From an uncultured bacterium (GTDB lineage: Bacteria > Planctomycetota > UBA1135 > UBA2386): a stretch of 5,198 bases of DNA. Under the pieces are notes generated by a model. The model searched no databases. It saw only the letters and a program-made list of their open reading frames with translations, and was not told where the DNA came from. This document shows positions 1 through 5,198 of this stretch, one piece after another. How positions within the stretch are numbered: the first letter of the stretch is position 1; every line of letters starts with the position of its first letter. Both the position numbers and the translations under genes were made by a program. Location: positions 1 through 5,198 of the forward strand of contig CALKYL010000032.1 in assembly GCA_938003515.1 (NCBI GenBank), read 5' to 3'.

Positions 1-681
1 GCCGGCGGAGTCGAGCAGCGGGCCGCCCGAGTTGCCGGGGTTGATCGCCGCGTCGACCTGGATGAGGCCGTGCATCAGGCGGCCGTCCTCGGTCGGCAGC
101 GTGCGGTTGAGCGCGCTGACGACGCCGGTCGTCATCGTCTGGTCGAAGCCGAACGGGTTGCCGATCGCGATCGCGGTCTGGCCGACGCGGAGGTCGGCCG
201 ACGAGCCCAGCGGCAGCGGCACCAGGTCGCCTGCCTTGCCGCGCAGCTGCAGCACGGCGAGGTCGTGGTTGGGCGACGACGCGAGCACGTCGGCGCGGTA
301 GTTGCGCCCGCCGACCGACACCAGCACCTCGCGGGCGCTGCGCACGACGTGGTCGTTGGTGACGACGACGCCGGCGCGGTCCCAGACGAAGCCGCTGCCG
401 GAGCCCTTCTGCTCGGCGATGCCGAAGCCCGTGCGCACGAGCGACGACGTGTTGATGTGCGCGACCGACGGCGAGCAGCGCTCGAACACCTCGACGAAGC
501 CCTGCTCGAGCGGCGCCAGCTCGCCGCGCGGCGTCACCGGGCGCGGCTCGGCGGTCGGCGCCGGGTCGAACACGCCGGTGCGGTCGAGCACCAGGTAGGC
601 GGCCAGCGCGAACGCGGCGCCGGCGAACAACAGCGGCAGCGGGCTCTGGCGACGCGGGGTGAACGGGGGGTAGCTGGTCAT
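1..681 (-). CDS. htrA: HtrA/DegP-family trypsin-like serine protease, N-terminal 227 residues (runs off left edge)
   Basis: This is the first 227 codons of a periplasmic or membrane-anchored protein-quality-control protease of the HtrA (Deg) family, which degrades misfolded envelope proteins. Residues 15-32 form one hydrophobic segment after a short basic N-terminus (PRRQ), so it is probably an uncleaved signal anchor as in DegS. A Pro-rich linker (about 39-57) follows, then the chymotrypsin-fold domain from about residue 60. The full catalytic triad is visible: His111 in TNDHVV, Asp140 in NHDLAVL, and Ser218 in GNSGGPLL. GSGSGFV (93-99) and AIGNPFG (172-178) are further family hallmarks. The substrate-binding end of the protease domain and any PDZ domains lie beyond the window. 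The ATG at 681 gives a plausible anchor and has a GGAG 11 bases upstream. The gene follows the E1 gene on the same strand with 88 bases between, including a stem-loop. The residue before the catalytic His is Asp rather than the common Asn, Ser or Ala. Family assignment is secure; the exact subtype (DegP, DegQ or DegS) is not. Confidence 0.95.
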   Translation of the reverse strand, partial: MTSYPPFTPRRQSPLPLLFAGAAFALAAYLVLDRTGVFDPAPTAEPRPVTPRGELAPLEQGFVEVFERCSPSVAHINTSSLVRTGFGIAEQKGSGSGFVWDRAGVVVTNDHVVRSAREVLVSVGGRNYRADVLASSPNHDLAVLQLRGKAGDLVPLPLGSSADLRVGQTAIAIGNPFGFDQTMTTGVVSALNRTLPTEDGRLMHGLIQVDAAINPGNSGGPLLDSAG

Positions 682-692
682 CGTCGTGCGTG

Positions 693-696
693 CTCC
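693..696 (-). promoter_or_regulatory. Weak Shine-Dalgarno site of htrA
   Basis: On the minus strand GGAG lies 11 bases before the ATG at 681. The spacing is slightly long and the match short, so it supports the start only modestly. I see no convincing sigma-70 promoter in the 88-base gap between the E1 stop and this gene. Confidence 0.35.
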
Positions 697-722
697 GTCG
701 GGTGCGGGCGCTACGGACGGGG

Positions 723-747
723 GCGCGGACTACACCGAAGTCCGCGC
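723..747 (-). terminator. Stem-loop between the E1 gene and htrA, possible terminator without a U tract
   Basis: GCGCGGACT (723-731) and AGTCCGCGC (739-747) form a perfect 9-bp GC-rich stem with a 7-base loop. It starts 22 bases after the E1 stop codon and ends 41 bases before the htrA start. On the minus strand no run of T follows, so it is not a classical intrinsic terminator. It could slow polymerase, protect the 3' end of the E1 mRNA, or set a different expression level for htrA. The structure is seen in the sequence; its role is inferred. Confidence 0.45.
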
Positions 748-769
748 GCGACGGGTCTCACGCCGGGGC

Positions 770-3592
770 TCACGTGGGGTTGGGCCACAGTTCGCGCCAG
801 TCGCCCCGCTGGGCGTCCTGCCGGCCATCCTGCTGGCGGCGCAGCAGCGCCACGGCGTCGGGGTGCAGCTGTACCTCCTCGAGCGCCGTCTCGGCGAGCG
901 CCTGGCCGCAGGCGTCGGCGATGCCCTCGGCGTGCAGGCCGTGGTACTCGTAGACGTGCTTGGGGGTGCCCGACTTGCTGAACTTGACGACCGCCTTCGG
1001 GACCTGGCGCACGCCGAGGATCGAGCCGAGGTTGTCGAGCAGGCCGATCTCGCCGTCGTGCACCGACACGATCGGCACGCGCCTGCCGGCGAGGTCGACC
1101 GCGTCGCCGGCGCCGAGCGGCTGTCCGGCCGCGCCGCCGGCGGGCCGCAGGTGCAGCCGGCCGTCGACGCCGAGGCCGTCGCACAGGTGCGAAAAGCCGT
1201 CCCTCCTGCCGAGCTCGCCGCACAGCAGGTCGGGCGAGGTCACGACGGTGACGTTGGCGTAGACGCCGCGGTCGAGCAGCAGCCGCGCCGCCTCGACGGC
1301 CTCGGGCACGAGCGCGCCCATGACGAAGAGCTCGACGACGTTCTCGCCGGGCTGGTAGCCGCGGTAGCCGCGCCAGTCGACGAGGCGGTAGCCGCCGGCC
1401 AGCGCGTGCTCGCGCACCGCGGCGAGGATCTCGTCGTCCTCGGCGGAGGGCACCTCGGCCTCGTTGAGGCCGCCGTCCTCGGCGGTCATGCCGAGCTCGG
1501 CGCCGTCGGGCAGCTCGCGCTTGAAGCGCCGCTGCTTCTTGAGCCAGGTCAGCTGCTCCTTCTGGTTGAGCGCGCGGGTGACGGCGCGGATCAGCACGCC
1601 GGTGCGGCCCTGGTTGTCGTTGGTGAAGTGGCGGCGGATCGCGTCGCACAGGATCCACTCCATCTCGATCGCGAACGCCGGCTCCCAGGTGATCAGGTTC
1701 GGGATCTGGATGTCGCTCTTCCAGCTGTGCTGCGCGCCCTCGGGCGCGAGCGTGACGCCGGACGGCGTGCCGACGAGCACGAACGAGCTCGCCCAGTAGA
1801 GGTTGTAGTAGAGCTGGTCGAGCGCGCGTTTGATGAAGAAGTCGTAGACCGTCATCATCGGCAGGAACGGGATGCCGGTCAGGCGCCCCATCTTGCCGAA
1901 GCTGCCGACGGCGGTCATGCAGTTGGCCTCGGCGATCTCGAAGCGGATGTGGCGCGTCCACGCCTCGTCGGTCGGCGCGAGCTGCGGGCGCAGGCGTTCG
2001 TGCAGCTCGAGCTTGGCCTCCCAGTTCTCGTCGTGGCGGGGGCCGTAGATCTTCTCGTCCATCGCCGGGTTGATGTTGGTCGACGTGCCGACGTCCGGCG
2101 CCATCGTCAGCATCAGGTCGGCGAGCGGGCCCCAGCGCGCCTCCTGCTCGGTCAGCTGCTTGCCGGCCTTGTCGGCCTTGCCGGCCTCCTTCAGCTCGTC
2201 GTAGACGCCGATGCGCACGAGCTTGGCGGCGAGCTGGCCCCACATCCACTGCGTGTGCGTCGTCGGCGCGAGCTTGAGGTTGATGTCGAGCGCGTCGGGC
2301 ACGCCGCCGCGCCGTTCGATCTCGGCGGTGATGCGCTCGCGGTTGGCCTCGGCCCCTGCGTCGAGGGCCTCGATCGCCCGCCGCAGCTCGCGGCCGCGCT
2401 CGAGCGCCCATGCGCCGGCCTCGTCGTCGAGCCGCGCGAACGGCCGCTCGAACGACAGGCCCTCGGCGGCGAGGATCGCCTCGACCTCGGCCTCCTCGGG
2501 CATCGCCGAGTGGTTGCCGTTGGCGGCGACGCACTCGAGGCCGCGGCCCTTGATCGTGTGCGCGATGAGCAGCGTCGGCCGGTGCGGGTCCTTCTTGGCC
2601 TGCTCGAACGCGCGCACGCACGCCTCGTGGTCGTGGCCGCCGGTGTCGAAGTAGAGCCGGATCACGTCCTCGTCGGACAGCGTGCCGAGCAGCTTCTTGC
2701 ACGACGCGTCCTTCTCGAGGATCGCCTGGCGCATCTGCTTCGCGTCGCGCTTCCAGATCAGCGCCTGGTAGTAGTAGTCGGTCAGGCCCTGCTCGAAGAC
2801 CTTGCGCAGCGCCTTGCCGCCGTCCTTACCGAAGACCTCCTCGCGGAACGAGCCGTGGCGCAGCTGGATGACCTGCCAGCCGTTCGCGGCCGCGGTGCGC
2901 TCGATGCGGTCGGCGTCGGTGCCCATCAGCCCGCGGTTGTTCGGGATGCGGGTGCCGTCGAGGTTCTGCCGGTTGTAGTCGACGATCCAGGTGACGTTGC
3001 CGAGCTCGCGCTCGGCGACCTCGGGCAGCACCTCGAGCAGCGAGCCCTCGCGGAACTCGCTGTCGCCCATCATGCACCAGAAGTGCGGCTCCTCGAGGTC
3101 CTGGCCGTGCTGCCGCGCGTAGCGGTGGGCGAGCGACAGGTAGACGGCGACGACCGGCGGGATGCCGACCGAGCCCGACGGCAGGAAGCGCCAGCTGTCG
3201 GGGTCGCCGTCGGCGTGGTAGCTCTGGAACACCGGCGCGCCGTCGTGCGAGAAGCTGCGCAGCCGGTGCATGACGGCCTCCGACTCCTCGTCGGAGAACC
3301 ACGCGCCGTCCCGGTGCCGGAACAGGCCCATCGCGTGGTGCAGCGCGTGGTCGACCGGCGACGCGTGCGGCTTGCAGCAGACGAAGTCGTGGGCCTCGCG
3401 CACGACGAGGTGCAGCGCTGCCAGGAAGTCCAGGCTCGACGCGCACGCCGCCGGGTGGCCGCCGACCTTCGGGTCGGTCTTGTCGGCGTCCTCTCGGTGG
3501 TTGGCGACGTGGATCATCGCGACCATGTGCGCGAACGCGCGGCGGGTGACCTCGGCGACCAGGGCGAAATCGGGCTTGGTGGCGGACTTCAT
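770..3592 (-). CDS. aceE: Pyruvate dehydrogenase E1 component, homodimeric (AceE-like), divergent form
   Basis: A 940-residue thiamine-diphosphate enzyme predicted to decarboxylate pyruvate (or a related 2-oxoacid) and pass the acyl group to lipoyl-E2; it should be cytoplasmic. It follows E. coli AceE (887 aa) along most of its length. GGHPAACASS (44-53) matches GGHMASFQSS, so His46 equals His106. KPHASP (74-79) places His76 at His142. Asp177, Asn207 and Gln209 keep the exact spacing of the Mg/ThDP ligands Asp230, Asn260 and Gln262. GGHD (318-321) and AHTIKG (344-349) match, and His361 fits the mobile-loop His407. Glu555 in IAEANCM fits the cofactor-activating Glu571, and EGAQH (618-622) matches EGLQH. 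The C-terminal transketolase-like domain covers about 740-905. Unusual points: the ThDP motif reads GDSEFREGS instead of GDGEMDEPES, and the N-terminus is about 60 residues shorter than AceE. There is no purine-rich ribosome site before the ATG, whose upstream bases are pyrimidine-rich. The frame stays open upstream, but those residues look like junk (Arg/Pro/Thr-rich). Pyruvate is the likeliest substrate; 2-oxoglutarate or another 2-oxoacid is possible. Confidence 0.88.
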   Translation of the reverse strand: MKSATKPDFALVAEVTRRAFAHMVAMIHVANHREDADKTDPKVGGHPAACASSLDFLAALHLVVREAHDFVCCKPHASPVDHALHHAMGLFRHRDGAWFSDEESEAVMHRLRSFSHDGAPVFQSYHADGDPDSWRFLPSGSVGIPPVVAVYLSLAHRYARQHGQDLEEPHFWCMMGDSEFREGSLLEVLPEVAERELGNVTWIVDYNRQNLDGTRIPNNRGLMGTDADRIERTAAANGWQVIQLRHGSFREEVFGKDGGKALRKVFEQGLTDYYYQALIWKRDAKQMRQAILEKDASCKKLLGTLSDEDVIRLYFDTGGHDHEACVRAFEQAKKDPHRPTLLIAHTIKGRGLECVAANGNHSAMPEEAEVEAILAAEGLSFERPFARLDDEAGAWALERGRELRRAIEALDAGAEANRERITAEIERRGGVPDALDINLKLAPTTHTQWMWGQLAAKLVRIGVYDELKEAGKADKAGKQLTEQEARWGPLADLMLTMAPDVGTSTNINPAMDEKIYGPRHDENWEAKLELHERLRPQLAPTDEAWTRHIRFEIAEANCMTAVGSFGKMGRLTGIPFLPMMTVYDFFIKRALDQLYYNLYWASSFVLVGTPSGVTLAPEGAQHSWKSDIQIPNLITWEPAFAIEMEWILCDAIRRHFTNDNQGRTGVLIRAVTRALNQKEQLTWLKKQRRFKRELPDGAELGMTAEDGGLNEAEVPSAEDDEILAAVREHALAGGYRLVDWRGYRGYQPGENVVELFVMGALVPEAVEAARLLLDRGVYANVTVVTSPDLLCGELGRRDGFSHLCDGLGVDGRLHLRPAGGAAGQPLGAGDAVDLAGRRVPIVSVHDGEIGLLDNLGSILGVRQVPKAVVKFSKSGTPKHVYEYHGLHAEGIADACGQALAETALEEVQLHPDAVALLRRQQDGRQDAQRGDWRELWPNPT

Positions 3593-3604
3593 CGGGGAGG
3601 GACG

Positions 3605-3633
3605 ATCGTAGGGCGCGGGGCAGGGTCGGGCAA
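3605..3633 (-). promoter_or_regulatory. Candidate sigma-70-type promoter of the E1 gene
   Basis: Read on the minus strand, TTGCCC (3633-3628, 4 of 6 to TTGACA) is followed after exactly 17 bases by TACGAT (3610-3605, 4 of 6 to TATAAT). The -10 ends 12 bases before the E1 ATG at 3592. Transcription would therefore start about 5 bases before the ATG, giving an almost leaderless mRNA. This agrees with the lack of a Shine-Dalgarno site there. Matches of this quality can occur by chance and the sigma-factor preferences of this organism are unknown. Confidence 0.35.
3611..3630 (+). other. G-quadruplex motif in the divergent intergenic region
   Basis: The plus strand carries four G runs with short loops: GGG, 3-base loop, GGGG, 2-base loop, GGG, 2-base loop, GGG. 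This fits the canonical G3+N1-7 rule. It lies in the spacer and first -35 bases of the candidate E1 promoter, on the strand that would be the template for E1. More G runs follow at 3640-3645, 3655-3657, 3666-3670, 3679-3682 and 3685-3687. The motif is visible; folding and function are not shown. Confidence 0.5.
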
Positions 3634-3754
3634 AGGCGCGGGGGGCCGTGGTCCGGGTGTGTGGTGGGGGTGTGGTGCGGGGCCGGGCGCGCGGCGCCGG
3701 TCGACAGCGCGGGCCACGCCGGGTCTCCGTGGCACCGCGCGCTCGATCGGCGCG

Positions 3755-3795
3755 CCGCGGTCCGGTGATCGCCGGCGTGCCCGGACGCCTCGCGG
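3755..3795 (+). other. Two-part inverted repeat upstream of the spondin gene
   Basis: CCGCG (3755-3759) plus GTCCGG (3760-3765) can pair with CCGGAC (3781-3786) and, after a 4-base bulge, CGCGG (3791-3795). The 15-base loop itself contains GCCGGC. The structure ends 64 bases before the spondin ATG, so it could lie in its leader or be an operator. In DNA this rich in G and C such pairings are also expected by chance. The rest of the 267-base divergent region (3593-3859) has no gene I can support and no convincing plus-strand promoter. Confidence 0.25.
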
Positions 3796-3848
3796 AGCCG
3801 CGATGACCGTGATACCCTTCGAGCCGGTCGCCGCCTTTCGATCGAGGC

Positions 3849-3855
3849 AGAGGGA
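3849..3855 (+). promoter_or_regulatory. Ribosome binding site deciding the spondin start
   Basis: AGAGGGA ends 4 bases before the ATG at 3860, with another GAGG at 3844-3847 at 12 bases. This purine-rich stretch, together with the signal peptide that starts at 3860, favours this ATG over the in-frame ATG at 3803. The earlier start would place a non-signal-like leader of 19 residues ahead of it. Confidence 0.6.
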
Positions 3856-3859
3856 CTCC

Positions 3860-4882
3860 ATGAGCATTCGTATCGCAGCGCTGCTGCTGTCGCTCGGCGC
3901 GCCGGTGTTCGGCCAAGAGGGCCAGGCGACCTACCGCGTCACGTTCCAGAGCACCTGGAGCGCGCAGACCCACCCGACGTCGTTCCCGTCCAGCCCGTCG
4001 TTCAGCGGCTTCGCCGGCGCGGCCCACACGCTCGGCTCGACGCTGTGGGCACCGGGGCAGCTGGCGACGTTCGGGCTGCAGCAGCTCGCGGAGACCGGCA
4101 ACCCGCAGGCCTTCTTGCAACAGGCCCAGGCGACGATCGGCAGCCAGTTGGTGGGCTCCATCGGGACCAGCACGTCGCCGGCCACGACCGTCTTCCAGTT
4201 CACGACGCACCAGCCGCTCTTGTCGATCGCGGCGAAGCTCGACCCGAGCCCCGACTGGTTCGTCGGGCTGACCGACGCGCTGCTGCCCGGGCCGTTCGGG
4301 CCCGGCGTCGTCGTGCTGCCCGCCGAAGTCTACGATGCCGGCACGGACAGCGGCGTTTCCTACAGTTCGCCGAACTCCCCGACGGTCCCCGCGGCGCCGG
4401 TCCAGGTGGTCTCGACGGCGGGCGGGCCGTTCCAGAACGCGCCGACGCAGATCGGCACGTTCACGATCGAGCGGCTCTCCGGCTACGAGGTGTTCGGCTG
4501 CACGAACCCCCTCGACAGCATCGCAGTCGGCGGCACGCCGTCGGTCGAACAGACCCTCGACTTCGCGCTCGACGACCCGACCGGCTCGATGCCGTTGCCG
4601 GCGCTGTCGGGGTTCGGTCTCTCGACGACCGCGCAGCCGACGTATCCGTGCGGCGTGCAGCTGCCGGGCTTCCACCTGCAGCAGGGGCTGGACGGCGAGG
4701 TCGTGCTCGGCTCGATCGACGTCCTGGTCGCCGGGCCGGTCTACTCGGGCGCGCCCGTGCTGGTGCCGGTGCCGATCCCGAACCAGCCGGTGCTGGTCGG
4801 CTTCGATTTCGTCGTCCAGGGACTGCTCGCGAGCACCCGCGTCGGCCTGACGCGCGGCGTGGCGGTGCGCGTCGGCAGCTGA
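3860..4882 (+). CDS. Secreted spondin-domain protein with a C-terminal Gly/Pro-rich beta domain
   Basis: A 340-residue exported protein. Residues 1-18 form a signal peptide: Arg4, hydrophobic IAALLLSLGAPV, and probable cleavage after FG18 before QEGQ. Residues 24-205 fit the Spondin_N domain (the F-spondin/mindin fold). YRVTFQSTWS (25-34) is followed by HP (38-39), the FSGFAGAAH segment (48-56) and LW (62-63). Later come PSPDWFVGL (129-137) and the hallmark DAGTDSG (159-165), then a Pro-rich strand (SPNSPTVPAAP, 170-180). In animal spondins the acidic residues of this fold help bind calcium and the domain mediates adhesion; bacterial members have no established role that I know of. Residues 212-340 form a second domain with Cys214 and Cys264, a PVPIP segment (303-307) and a closing VGLTRGVAVRVGS. 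It resembles C-terminal domains I recall in planctomycete secreted proteins, though I cannot name a family. The gene is divergent from the E1 gene and has no visible functional partner. The C-terminus looks complete despite the transposase remnant starting at the stop codon. Confidence 0.85.
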   Translation: MSIRIAALLLSLGAPVFGQEGQATYRVTFQSTWSAQTHPTSFPSSPSFSGFAGAAHTLGSTLWAPGQLATFGLQQLAETGNPQAFLQQAQATIGSQLVGSIGTSTSPATTVFQFTTHQPLLSIAAKLDPSPDWFVGLTDALLPGPFGPGVVVLPAEVYDAGTDSGVSYSSPNSPTVPAAPVQVVSTAGGPFQNAPTQIGTFTIERLSGYEVFGCTNPLDSIAVGGTPSVEQTLDFALDDPTGSMPLPALSGFGLSTTAQPTYPCGVQLPGFHLQQGLDGEVVLGSIDVLVAGPVYSGAPVLVPVPIPNQPVLVGFDFVVQGLLASTRVGLTRGVAVRVGS

Positions 4883-4908
4883 TCCCGTTGCGCGAGCGGT
4901 TCGGGATC
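4881..4908 (+). other. Inverted repeat at the spondin stop codon
   Basis: GATCCCG (4881-4887) pairs perfectly with CGGGATC (4902-4908) across a 14-base loop, overlapping the last two bases of the TGA stop. No T tract follows, so it is at most a weak terminator. A smaller hairpin, GCCGG/CCGGC with an AAGA loop, follows at 4910-4923. Both lie inside the transposase-like remnant, so they may be accidental. Confidence 0.3.
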
Positions 4909-5198
4909 GGCCGGAAGACCGGCTACGAGACCCTGGCGCGGCACGCCGAGCCGGGCACGGCGGGCTCGGTCGACGCGTCGCGGGCCGCGAAGGCGCACCC
5001 CGACCGGGCGCCGCCCGCGGTCGCAGCGGCGGTCCCGCGGGTGCGGAAGGCCCACCGGACCCGGCGGAGCGGGCCACGGCCGCGCCGGGGCGGGCTCCTG
5101 ACGGCCGGGCCCGTGCACCCCGCGCACGTGGCCGAAGCGTCGCAGAAGCCGGGAACGGCCGGCGGTTCGAAGAACTCCAGTTTGACGTTGGAGATCTT
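4882..5198 (+). pseudogene. Degenerate IS481/IS3-like transposase N-terminal fragment (open to right edge)
   Basis: The plus-strand frame beginning at 4882 reads LRERFGIGRKTGYETLARH, then GTAGSVDASRAAKAHP, then VRKAH and LLTAGPVHPAHVAEA. This strongly resembles the N-terminus of IS481-type integrase-like transposases. Those have an ISRKTGYKWL helix-turn-helix, a G..GL.DRSR segment, a HP..TP..V segment and an R..HP.WG.RKL segment. The fragment has no start codon: it begins inside the helix-turn-helix region, exactly at the spondin stop. The stretch that should read HPTWGPRKL is replaced by an Arg/Gly-rich version about two codons longer (about 5052-5096), which suggests small indels. The last 40 bases no longer resemble a transposase and are less GC-rich. 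The catalytic DDE core is not in the window. I therefore call it a dead insertion-sequence remnant. It could also be the damaged start of a longer element beyond the edge. Confidence 0.6.

Noticed and set aside
70..981. Plus-strand open frame of 303 codons over the htrA region
   Set aside because: It is antisense to an HtrA protease with a complete catalytic triad, and its product is a His/Arg/Ala-rich shadow with no motif.
2160..2190. Short direct repeat (GCCGGCC/TCGGCC units) within the E1 gene
   Set aside because: It encodes a Lys/Ala/Gly-rich surface stretch (AGKADKAGK) and is explained by codon use; too short to be a repeat element.
711..2702. A minus-strand open frame of 663 codons overlapping the E1 gene in another frame
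   Set aside because: Arg/Ala/Pro-rich composition typical of an off-frame translation of GC-rich coding DNA. The frame ending at 770 carries all E1 motifs without a break.
3811..3816. GATACC as a possible -10 box for the spondin gene
   Set aside because: Only 3 of 6 consensus matches and no acceptable -35 at the right distance.
3838..3845. TCGATCGA palindrome just before the spondin ribosome site
   Set aside because: An 8-base palindrome is expected by chance in this sequence and nothing else marks it as an operator.
686..4882. A plus-strand open frame of 1398 codons crossing the E1 gene antisense and continuing in frame into the spondin gene
   Set aside because: The part before 3860 is antisense to a well-supported E1 gene, is dominated by Ala, Val, Arg and Leu, and shows no domain. 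High GC removes stop codons in this frame. Only the 3' part, with its signal peptide and ribosome site, is real.
3593..5077. In-frame upstream extension of the E1 protein through the spondin region
   Set aside because: The extra residues are low-complexity and antisense to the spondin gene. Recognisable E1 sequence begins shortly after the ATG at 3592.
4741..5127. Minus-strand open frame of 128 codons opposite the spondin end and transposase remnant
   Set aside because: Arg/Pro-rich composition, no recognisable motif, and overlap with the better-supported plus-strand features.

Overview
The window is very GC-rich (about 70% by eye) bacterial DNA with four gene-level features. Two genes lie on the minus strand: the start of an HtrA/DegP-type serine protease (681 down to the left edge) and a complete homodimeric-type pyruvate dehydrogenase E1 (aceE-like, 3592 to 770). 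On the plus strand, a secreted spondin-domain protein (3860-4882) is divergent from the E1 gene. It is followed, from its stop codon to the right edge, by a decayed piece of an IS481/IS3-like transposase. The spondin protein ends in a Gly/Pro-rich beta-type domain of a sort I recall from Planctomycetota secreted proteins. With the high GC, this makes a planctomycete or another environmental high-GC bacterium plausible. There is no rRNA or other taxonomic marker, so this is a weak inference.

Layout: 1-681 is htrA (partial, minus). 682-769 is a short spacer with a perfect 9-bp stem-loop. 770-3592 is aceE-like (minus). 3593-3859 is a divergent intergenic region. It holds a possible promoter for the E1 gene with a G-quadruplex motif over its -10/-35 spacer, a second hairpin, and the ribosome binding site of the spondin gene. 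3860-4882 is the spondin gene, and 4882-5198 is the transposase remnant.

The genes do not form an obvious pathway. The E1 gene would decarboxylate a 2-oxoacid with thiamine diphosphate, but no E2 or E3 gene is in view. It also starts about 60 residues later than E. coli AceE relative to the shared core, so the segment that docks E. coli E1 onto E2 is absent. The htrA gene lies downstream on the same strand, separated by the stem-loop, and may be read through or transcribed independently. The spondin protein is exported and probably works outside the cytoplasm.

I found no CRISPR array, tRNA, rRNA, phage gene, toxin-antitoxin pair or clear new multi-gene system. The points most worth checking are the divergent E1, its possibly leaderless promoter with the G-quadruplex motif, the bacterial spondin protein, and the transposase scar abutting it. 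All other long open frames are antisense or off-frame by-products of the high GC content.
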